Assembly (NCBI GenBank): GCA_013813215.1
Contig: JACCSC010000292.1
Coordinates: 1-21,233, forward strand
Reading direction: 5' to 3'
Length of the DNA stretch: 21,233 nt
Source: Geodermatophilaceae bacterium
GTDB taxonomy: Bacteria; Actinomycetota; Actinomycetes; Mycobacteriales; Geodermatophilaceae
Under the pieces are notes generated by a model. That model did not search any database. It was not told the DNA's origin and saw only the letters and a list, made by a program, of their open reading frames with translations. Position 1 is the stretch's first letter. Every line of letters begins with the position of its first letter. Below, piece by piece: positions 13,952 through 20,363 of this stretch. A program made the translations under genes and the position numbers.

Positions 13952-14992
13952 ATGCAGATCAGAGGTGAGGAGGTTCTCCTCCCGACATCGGCGGTATCGG
14001 CGTTCCCGCGGCCGCATTGGCTGCAGGGCCGCATTCTGGGGACGCTGAACGAGCCGGTCTACCGCAGCCACAACCTGCGGGTGGCCTACGAGGACGCCGT
14101 CAAGCTGTGCGCGCACGAGCAGGAGGCGGCCGGTCTCGACATCCTGACCGACGGCGCGCAGTACTACGAGTGGGAGGCGCCGGGCTTCCAGCTGGAACCG
14201 ATCTTCCACTTCATCCCGGAGAACCTGGCCGGTTTCGAGCCCTACGGCCCTCCGGGCGACGGGGCGAAGTACAAGCCGTTCTACAAGGCTGCCGTCACGA
14301 GCAAGATCGAGTGGAAGCGGCCTATGTTCGAGAGCGTCGTCACCGCGATGCAGGGCGCGACGACCAAGCCGTTCAAGGTGGCGTTCCTCGGGCCTGCGCA
14401 GCAGAGCATCATCGTCGACGACCAGTTCTACGGCGACCCGCTGAAGGTCGCCCAGGATCTCGCCGTGGCCATGAACAAGGAGCTGAAGTACCTGGTCAGC
14501 ATCGGCCTTGAAGCCGTGCAGCTGATCGACGTGCTCGCGCCGTACACCCAGGACATGTGGCAGATCGAGGTGCAGAACACGATGTTCGACGGCGTGGACG
14601 CGCTGAAGTTCTGGCACGTCTGCTACGGCAGCGTCGACGGGCAGCGGGATGTGTTCGAGGCCAAGACGGCGGACATGATGCCGCTGTTCAAGGAGTCCAC
14701 CGCCGACGTGATCCATCTGGAGTCGTGCGCCACCGAGTTCAGCGACCTCGAGGCTTACCGCGACTTCCCGACGGACAAGGTGCTCGGCCTCGGCGTGGTC
14801 GATGCCAAGAACCTGCACGCGGAGACGCCGGAGATCATCGCCGACCGCATCCGCAAGCGGTTGGAGATCGTTCCGGCCGACCGCCTGCTCGTCGCGCCCG
14901 ACTGCGGGCTGGGATATTTCAGCCGTACGGCGGCGTATGCGAAGCTTCGCAACATGGGCGAAGCGGTTGCGATGGTGCGAGCGGAGCTATGA
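13952..14992 (+). CDS. Epoxyalkane:CoM transferase homologue (MetE-fold zinc enzyme)
   Basis: Epoxyalkane:CoM transferase (XecA/EtnE) uses zinc to activate the CoM thiol, which opens an epoxide ring to give 2-hydroxyalkyl-CoM. This 346-residue protein has the C-terminal barrel of cobalamin-independent methionine synthase. Likely zinc ligands are His222 and Cys224 (KFWHVCYGS), Glu257 or a neighbour (IHLESC), and Cys318 (APDCGLGYFS). The N-terminus AVSAFPRPHWLQGR resembles the NYPNPRWYD segment I recall from EtnE. It is shorter than MetE (about 750 residues) and slightly shorter than XecA/EtnE (about 370). Presence in the same window as KPCC and an (R)-type SDR makes the CoM assignment strong, but other thiol transfers by MetE-fold enzymes are possible. 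A GAGAGGAA ribosome binding site lies six bases before the ATG. Confidence 0.82.
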   Translation: MQIRGEEVLLPTSAVSAFPRPHWLQGRILGTLNEPVYRSHNLRVAYEDAVKLCAHEQEAAGLDILTDGAQYYEWEAPGFQLEPIFHFIPENLAGFEPYGPPGDGAKYKPFYKAAVTSKIEWKRPMFESVVTAMQGATTKPFKVAFLGPAQQSIIVDDQFYGDPLKVAQDLAVAMNKELKYLVSIGLEAVQLIDVLAPYTQDMWQIEVQNTMFDGVDALKFWHVCYGSVDGQRDVFEAKTADMMPLFKESTADVIHLESCATEFSDLEAYRDFPTDKVLGLGVVDAKNLHAETPEIIADRIRKRLEIVPADRLLVAPDCGLGYFSRTAAYAKLRNMGEAVAMVRAEL

Positions 14993-14993
14993 G

Positions 14994-15605
14994 GTGACAG
15001 CAACCGCCACCGTGGATCTGCCCGGAGTCCGGCTGCAGGCAGGCGATCACATCTGCGCGTTCTACCGCCAGCCGGACGAGCGCGACGGCATCCTGATCCC
15101 CTATCTGCTCGGTGGGCTCGCCAGCGGGAGCAAGTGCACCTGCGTCGTCGACAGCTGCGCCCCGGCGCATGTCCTGGACCGGCTGGGCGAGACCGTGGAT
15201 GTGTCGGCATGCGTCGAGCAGGGTCAGCTGGAGGTGCTGGACTCGGATTCGACGTACTTCGACGGTGGCGGTTTCCTGCCGCAGCGGATGCTGAAGTTCT
15301 GGGCCGCGAAAGCGCGTTGGTCGGGCAGTTCGGACGGCCACGTGGTCCGCAACATCGGCGACATGACCTGGGCCCACCGGGACAAGCCGGGCGTCGCCGA
15401 CCTGGCGATGTACGAGTCCGAGCTCAACCGGATCATCGGGAGCTACCCGCAGATCGTGCTGTGCCTGTACGACATGAACCGCTGCGACGGCGAGATGGTG
15501 CTTGACGTCCTGAAGACGCACCCGAAGGTGATGCTCGGCGGCATGGTCATCGACAACCCGTACTACCTGGAGCCCGACGACTTCCTCGCCAGCCGCGCCC
15601 GCTGA
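14994..15605 (+). CDS. Stand-alone MEDS-domain sensory protein
   Basis: The 203-residue protein consists of one MEDS domain (methanogen/methylotroph DcmR sensory domain). It shows GDHICAFYRQPDERDGILIPYL near the N-terminus (about 17-38, shortened: GDHICAFY is the key part), the middle phrase LDSDSTYF, and LCLYDMNRCDGEMVLDVLK followed by VIDNPYYLEPDDFL at the C-terminus. MEDS domains were proposed to sense simple hydrocarbon derivatives and are known from DcmR, the dichloromethane regulator. No DNA-binding or kinase domain is attached, so it must act through a partner. The GTG start lies one base after the CoM-transferase stop, and a GGAG lies eight bases upstream. Cotranscription suggests that it senses a pathway substrate or CoM adduct. 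Confidence 0.82.
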   Translation: MTATATVDLPGVRLQAGDHICAFYRQPDERDGILIPYLLGGLASGSKCTCVVDSCAPAHVLDRLGETVDVSACVEQGQLEVLDSDSTYFDGGGFLPQRMLKFWAAKARWSGSSDGHVVRNIGDMTWAHRDKPGVADLAMYESELNRIIGSYPQIVLCLYDMNRCDGEMVLDVLKTHPKVMLGGMVIDNPYYLEPDDFLASRAR

Positions 15606-15634
15606 CCGCTCGACCCGTGATCCGGTCGGGCATC

Positions 15635-15664
15635 AAGCCGAGCCGGTTCAAACCGCGCCGGCTT
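15635..15664. terminator. Bidirectional hairpin between convergent operons
   Basis: AAGCCG and CCGGTT pair with AACCG and CGGCTT around a CAA loop, with a three-base internal mismatch. The hairpin lies between the MEDS stop (15605) and the convergent aldehyde dehydrogenase stop (15693). The outer AA/TT gives a short U-tract in either direction. Confidence 0.5.
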
Positions 15665-15692
15665 AGGGTCATCCTCGCCCCGGCGGTTTCAG

Positions 15693-17102
15693 TCAGCGGC
15701 CGTACTTCTGCCAGTGCTCGCCGAACAGGTCCTCCTCGCTGACCGCGCGCGGCTCGATCGGCCTGGCCACCCACGTCAGGTTGACGAAGTGCCGGGCGTT
15801 GACGTTCTCGGTGGTGATGTTCCCGCCCCACGTCCCGCAGCTCAGACTGAGCGTGAACGGCAGCCCGCTGCGGGGGCTCCCGGCCCCCTCGTTGAGATTC
15901 ATGTTCACGAGCACCCTGGACGTCTTCGTCATGGTCGCCAGCGTGTCGACATTGGCATCCGTCGTCGTATGAATCCCGCAGGTGTGCCCGAGCCCCTGGT
16001 AGGCCGTGATGTCGTTCACCAGTTCGGCGGCCGTCGCCACCTCCCCGTCGTACCGGTAGACCGCCAAGACAACCGACAGCTTCTCGCCGGAGAACGGGTG
16101 CTCAGGTCCCGTCCCCGTCTCCTCGACGATCAGGAACGTCCGGTCCGACCCGATCGAGAACCCGGCCAGCGCGGCGATGTCCGCCGCAGGTTTCGCCACC
16201 ACCTCGATCGTCGGGATGTGCCCGCCGGAGGGCCACATGGCCTGCTGAAGAGCCGCCGCCTCCTCGGCCGAGCACAGGTGCCCGCCACCGGTGGTCAGGC
16301 CCGTCAGCAGCTCGTCGTACACCGATGCATGCGCGATGACGGAGTTGTCCGCCAGGCAGCTCGTGGCGTAGTCGAACGTCTTTGCCGCCACGATCATCGC
16401 TGCGGCGTCGGCCACGTCGGCCGTCTCGTCCACGACGTGGACGGCATTTCCCACACCCACGCCGTACGCCGGGGTGCCGGAGCTGTAGGCGGCCTTGACC
16501 ATTCCCGCGCCGCCGGTGGCGACGACGAGATCGGCCTGCCGCATCAGCTCCTGGGTCTTCGGCAGCGACGGCTCCGGCAACGACTGCACCAGGTCGGCGG
16601 GGGCGCCGACCTGCTCGCATGCGGCGCGCATGACGTCCACGACCAGCTCCGTCGACTTCTGCGTCCGCGGATGCGGCGCCACGACGATGGCGTTGCGGCC
16701 CTTGAGGGCGAACAGCGCCTTGACCGGCGGTGTCGCGTCGGGACCGGTGGTCGGGATCAGCGCAGCGACGACGCCGACCGGCTTCGCGATCTTCACGAGC
16801 CCGAGTTCGGGAGACTCCTCGACGACGCCGACAGTCCGCACGCTTCGCATGTCGTTCAGGACTCCAGTGACGCGCTTGTTGATCTTGGTCACCTTGTCGG
16901 CATAGTTGCCGAAGCCGCCCTCGTCCACCGCCAACCGGGCCAGCGCCTCGGCGTTGTCCTTGCGTACGACGGCCCACGCCACCGCTGTGACCAGCTCGTC
17001 GACCTGCTCCTGGGTGTACTCAGATATTGCCTCAGCGGCCGTACGGGCCCGTTGGATCCTCGAAGTCACATGGTCCCTCGCCTGCTCAGTCAACTCAGCC
17101 AT
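15693..17102 (-). CDS. CoA-acylating aldehyde dehydrogenase, sulfoacetaldehyde dehydrogenase-like
   Basis: A 469-residue enzyme of the aldehyde dehydrogenase superfamily, CoA-acylating branch (EutE/AdhE/SauS). It would turn an aldehyde, NAD(P)+ and CoA into an acyl-CoA. The catalytic Cys249 lies in FDYATSCLADNSVI. IPTTGPDATPPVKALFALKGRN and VATGGAGMVKAAYSSGTPA form the nucleotide and CoA pocket. The C-terminal SCGTWGGNITTENVNARHFVN is the version I associate with SauS. The substrate could be sulfoacetaldehyde or, in this context, a CoM-linked aldehyde such as 2-oxoethyl-CoM; both carry a sulfonate. The start is the ATG at 17102 with a poor ribosome binding site. It is divergent from the flavoprotein operon and convergent with the MEDS operon. 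Confidence 0.87.
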   Translation of the reverse strand: MAELTEQARDHVTSRIQRARTAAEAISEYTQEQVDELVTAVAWAVVRKDNAEALARLAVDEGGFGNYADKVTKINKRVTGVLNDMRSVRTVGVVEESPELGLVKIAKPVGVVAALIPTTGPDATPPVKALFALKGRNAIVVAPHPRTQKSTELVVDVMRAACEQVGAPADLVQSLPEPSLPKTQELMRQADLVVATGGAGMVKAAYSSGTPAYGVGVGNAVHVVDETADVADAAAMIVAAKTFDYATSCLADNSVIAHASVYDELLTGLTTGGGHLCSAEEAAALQQAMWPSGGHIPTIEVVAKPAADIAALAGFSIGSDRTFLIVEETGTGPEHPFSGEKLSVVLAVYRYDGEVATAAELVNDITAYQGLGHTCGIHTTTDANVDTLATMTKTSRVLVNMNLNEGAGSPRSGLPFTLSLSCGTWGGNITTENVNARHFVNLTWVARPIEPRAVSEEDLFGEHWQKYGR

Positions 17103-17125
17103 AGCTCAACAGTGGCGACAACGCT

Positions 17126-17149
17126 CCCGGCAGCCACTGCTCTGCCGGG
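17126..17149. promoter_or_regulatory. Inverted repeat in a divergent promoter region
   Basis: CCCGGCAG and CTGCCGGG are perfect eight-base arms with an eight-base spacer. They lie in the 117-base gap between the divergent aldehyde dehydrogenase and CoA-disulfide-reductase-like genes. This is the right place and shape for a shared operator; a transcript hairpin is the alternative. Confidence 0.45.
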
Positions 17150-17219
17150 TCGAGCTTGCCGGTGCCCTTCGTCCTGTCGAGACCTGACCGCGCTACCGCG
17201 TCGCGCCCATGCTGACGCG

Positions 17220-18569
17220 GTGCCTCGCCTGCTCGTCCTCGGCGGCGGGGCGGCAGGCATGTCCGCAGCCTCCGCCGCGCGCCGTGTGGACTCCGCCCTC
17301 GAGATCGTCGTGCTGGAGGCGAATGGGTACGCCGCGTACGGCATGTGCGGCCTGCCGTACTACATCGGTGGCGTCGTCGACGGCGCCGAAAGCCTGCTCG
17401 CACATCCCCCCGAGACGTTCCGCGCCGACCGCGGCCTCGACCTCCGCCTGCACACGCGCGCCACGCTGATCGATCCGGACCGGCACAGCGTGGAGACCGA
17501 CCACGGCGAGCAGATCGGATACGACGCTCTCGTGGTCGCGGCCGGCGCGCAGCCGACCCGGCCGCCGATCCCGGGCACCGACCACGAGCGCGTCTTCACC
17601 ATCCGCGCCCTGGAGGACTCGATCCGGCTCCGAGGGCTGATCGACAAGGGCCTCGTCCGGCGTGCGCTCGTCGTCGGCGCCGGCTACATCGGGCTGGAGA
17701 CCGCCGAGGCATTGGCCATGCACGGCGCCGAGGTCGAGGTGGTCGAGGCACTCCCCCGCATCACGATGAGCGTGGACACGCCGATCAGTGACGTGGTGGA
17801 AGCCGAACTACGCGCCCACGTGCACGTGCGGTTGGGAGCGGCCGTCATGGCTCTGGAGCCGAACGGTGACGGCCTCGTCGCCCGCCTGGCCGACGAGGAC
17901 CTGCGCGACGACACGATCGACGTGGATGCGGTCGTGCTCGCCACCGGGATGCGACCTGACAGCCAACTGCTCACCACTGTCGGAGCGGACCATCTTCCCG
18001 GCGGCGCGGTCCTGGTCGACGACCAGATGCACACGTCGATTCCGGATGTCTTCGCGGCGGGCGACTGCGTGGCGCATCGCCACCGCATTCTCGACGCGCC
18101 GGCGTGGATTCCGCTCGGTCCGGCGGCGAACAAGACCGGCCGGGTGGCCGGAACCGTGGCAGCCGGCGGCCAGGCCACGTTCGCCGGCATCGTCGGGACC
18201 GCGGTCGTCAAGGTGTTCGACCTCGAGGTCGCCCGGACCGGACTGAGTGCGGCCGAGGCCGGGCCGGGAGCCTTGACGTGCGATGTGGTGCACCGCTCCC
18301 GCGCCAAGTACTACCCCGACGGGCATCCGCTGCACGTGCGGCTGGTGTTCGAGCCCACCGGACGGTTGCTCGGCGGGCAGCTGGCCGGCCGTGACGGCGT
18401 CGCCAAGCGGATCGACGTGCTCGCAACCGCGCTCTACGCCGGGCTCAGTGTCGCCGACCTCGCCGAACTGGACCTGAGCTACGCGCCGCCGTTCGCGCCG
18501 GTGTACGACCCGGTGCTGATCGCGGCGCAGCGTGCCGTAGCCAGCCTGCCCGCCGTATCGGATACCTGA
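17220..18569 (+). CDS. CoA-disulfide reductase-like FAD/NAD(P)H oxidoreductase
   Basis: This 449-residue flavoprotein has the FAD loop GGGAAGMSAA (8-17). A single redox cysteine, Cys43, lies in YGMCGLPYYIGG, at the same number as the catalytic Cys43 of CoA-disulfide reductase. It also has the NAD(P)H loop VVGAGYIGLETAEAL, the second FAD motif VFAAGDCVAH, and the C-terminal dimer part DLSYAPPFAPVYDPVL. The family reduces CoA disulfide or related thiol disulfides, or oxidises NADH. In this setting a mixed disulfide with CoM (CoM-S-S-CoA or CoM-S-S-CoM) is an attractive substrate, but that is inference. The GTG at 17220 directly precedes the FAD motif; CATGCT six bases before it may be a -10 for a leaderless start. 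It heads the operon with the CoA-transferase genes. Confidence 0.88.
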   Translation: MPRLLVLGGGAAGMSAASAARRVDSALEIVVLEANGYAAYGMCGLPYYIGGVVDGAESLLAHPPETFRADRGLDLRLHTRATLIDPDRHSVETDHGEQIGYDALVVAAGAQPTRPPIPGTDHERVFTIRALEDSIRLRGLIDKGLVRRALVVGAGYIGLETAEALAMHGAEVEVVEALPRITMSVDTPISDVVEAELRAHVHVRLGAAVMALEPNGDGLVARLADEDLRDDTIDVDAVVLATGMRPDSQLLTTVGADHLPGGAVLVDDQMHTSIPDVFAAGDCVAHRHRILDAPAWIPLGPAANKTGRVAGTVAAGGQATFAGIVGTAVVKVFDLEVARTGLSAAEAGPGALTCDVVHRSRAKYYPDGHPLHVRLVFEPTGRLLGGQLAGRDGVAKRIDVLATALYAGLSVADLAELDLSYAPPFAPVYDPVLIAAQRAVASLPAVSDT

Positions 18570-18577
18570 GGAGTCGC

Positions 18578-19498
18578 ATGGGTTTCCAGCCGCAACGCGA
18601 CAAAACGGTCAGCGTGGCCATGGCCGTCGCCGACATCGCCGACGGCGCGATGATCGCGTTGGGCGGCGGGTTGTCGGCCCGGTTGCCGATGGCCTTCGTC
18701 CGTGAGTTGATCCGGCAGGGCAAGCAAGATCTGCATCTCGTCGGATCCGCGCACAGCATCGACGTGGACCTGCTCGTCGCCGCCGGGGCGGTACGCCGCT
18801 GCGAGGAGAGCTACGTGGGTTTCGAGCAGGATCTCGGGCTGGCCCCGGCGTACCGCCGGGCCGCCGAGTCCGGCAACATCGAGGTGGCCGAAAGCTGCTG
18901 CGTCACCATCTTGGCGCAGCTGCGCGCCACCGAGCTGGGCTTGCCCTTCCTGCCGGTACGTGGGGTGCGCGGCTCCGACATCCTGCGGCTGCATCCGGAG
19001 TACGCCGAGGTGACCTGCCCGTTCACCGGCGAGGTGCTCGTGGCCGTACCGGCGCTGAAACCGGACGTGGCCCTGCTGCACGCGCCGCTCGGCGACCGCT
19101 ACGGGAACCTGCATCTGGAGCAGCCGTACGTGCTCGACGAGCGGTTCGCGTCGGCGTCGGCGCGCGTCGTCGCCACCGTCGACAAGCTGGTGTCCACCGA
19201 GGGCGTTGCCGCGGCGGGCGTCACGATCCCTGCCCACCTGGTGGCGGCGGTGGCCGAGGTCCCCTTCGGGGCCCACCCCACGTCCTGCTATCCCGACTAC
19301 GCGTACGACCGCCAGCACCTGTCCACGTACGTGAAGGCCGCCCAGGCCGGTGGCGAGGACCTCGCCGGCTACCTCAAGACCTTCGTGTACGGCGTCGCGG
19401 ACGAGATCGAGTACCGGGAGCTGATCGGTGGCGACCGGCTGGCCGAACTCGGCCGGTGGACACAGTCCACCGAGGACTGGAAGGGGCTGTTCCGGTGA
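18578..19498 (+). CDS. CoA-transferase family I, alpha subunit (glutaconate CoA-transferase A-like)
   Basis: A 306-residue alpha subunit. The N-terminal IADGAMIALGGGLSARLPMAFVRELIRQG and the later PALKPDVALLHAPLGDRYGNLHLE are the family I CoA-transferase signature, where CoA moves from a donor acyl-CoA to a free acid through a glutamyl-CoA intermediate on the beta chain. The length and the CYPDYAYDRQHLSTY segment fit the GctA-like group rather than the short AtoD/ScoA type. The ATG follows AGGAG by four bases and lies eight bases past the flavoprotein stop. The acid it activates is not evident. Acetoacetate from KPCC or a CoM-substituted acetate are both reasonable. Confidence 0.88.
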   Translation: MGFQPQRDKTVSVAMAVADIADGAMIALGGGLSARLPMAFVRELIRQGKQDLHLVGSAHSIDVDLLVAAGAVRRCEESYVGFEQDLGLAPAYRRAAESGNIEVAESCCVTILAQLRATELGLPFLPVRGVRGSDILRLHPEYAEVTCPFTGEVLVAVPALKPDVALLHAPLGDRYGNLHLEQPYVLDERFASASARVVATVDKLVSTEGVAAAGVTIPAHLVAAVAEVPFGAHPTSCYPDYAYDRQHLSTYVKAAQAGGEDLAGYLKTFVYGVADEIEYRELIGGDRLAELGRWTQSTEDWKGLFR

Positions 19499-19529
19499 CC
19501 GCCGACGCACTCTTCGCCGCGGAGGCGCG

Positions 19530-20363
19530 ATGACCCAGTTCAGCCTCGACGAGTGGTTCGTCGTGCTGCTCGCGCGAACCATCCGCCCGGCCGAGACGGT
19601 GTTCCACGGTTTCGGGAGCCCCTGCGCGCAGGTCGCCATGCATGTTGCCCGGCGGACCCACGCCCGCGACATGACCCTGATCGAGGGCGCGATGTACGCG
19701 GTGAACCCGGATCCGCCGTTCATCCCGCCGACGAGCAACGACGCGAGCCTGAAGCGGGGCGCGCCGTACAGCATGCGGTTCGAGGAATTCTTCGACGCCG
19801 CGATCCGCGGCGACGTCGACCGGATGTTCCTGTCGGGCGGGCAGATCGACGGCCACGGCAACACCAACGTGACCGGCATGGGCCCGTCCGACACCGGCTT
19901 CAAGGTAAAGCTGGGCGGCGGTGGCGGCGGCTGCAACCTGGCCGCGACCATCCGGCACCTGTCGCTGTGGAGCAGCAGGCACCGGTCGGGGCGGGCGCTC
20001 GTCGAGGCGTGCGACTTCATCACCGACATGGGCCACCGCAACCCGGCCGGTGACCGGGTCGACCTCGGCTACACCGGCGGGGGTCCACAGTGGATGGTCA
20101 CTGAGCTCGGGGTCTTCAGTTTTCCCGGAGGCCAGGCTCGCCTCGACTTTCGCTTTCCCGATGTATCGGTAGAGGAGATCCGGGCGGTCACCGGCTTCGA
20201 GCTGCGGGTGGCCGGCGACCTACGGACGGTGGTCCCTCCGTCCAGCGCCGAGCTGTCCGCGCTGCGGGCAGTGGATTCCCTCGGCATACGCCGGGGTGAG
20301 TTCGCCGCGGCCGAGCTGGACCGCGTCTTCGACCACGACCCGGCCATGGGCTGCGCTTGCTGA
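19530..20363 (+). CDS. CoA-transferase family I, beta subunit
   Basis: A 277-residue beta subunit with FHGFGSPCAQVAMHVARRTH near the N-terminus. DMTLIEGAMYAVNPDPPF follows, with Glu52 as the candidate for the catalytic glutamate, although I cannot confirm it without alignment. Then come MFLSGGQIDGHGNTNVT and the glycine-rich KLGGGGGGCNLAA, both usual for GctB-like chains. The ATG was chosen because GGAGG (19521-19525) precedes it by four bases. The 31-base gap after the alpha gene contains a 12-codon ORF that touches both genes. The last codons overlap the start of the acyl-CoA synthetase gene. Confidence 0.88.
   Translation: MTQFSLDEWFVVLLARTIRPAETVFHGFGSPCAQVAMHVARRTHARDMTLIEGAMYAVNPDPPFIPPTSNDASLKRGAPYSMRFEEFFDAAIRGDVDRMFLSGGQIDGHGNTNVTGMGPSDTGFKVKLGGGGGGCNLAATIRHLSLWSSRHRSGRALVEACDFITDMGHRNPAGDRVDLGYTGGGPQWMVTELGVFSFPGGQARLDFRFPDVSVEEIRAVTGFELRVAGDLRTVVPPSSAELSALRAVDSLGIRRGEFAAAELDRVFDHDPAMGCAC

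Noticed and set aside
13952..14992. Calling the MetE-like protein a methionine synthase
   Set aside because: It is about half the length of MetE, lacks the N-terminal barrel, and sits among CoM pathway genes; the short zinc transferase form fits better.
15714..17219. Upstream 502 codons of the open frame that leads into the flavoprotein
   Set aside because: Antisense to the acylating aldehyde dehydrogenase and without recognisable domains. The flavoprotein starts at GTG 17220, directly before its FAD motif.
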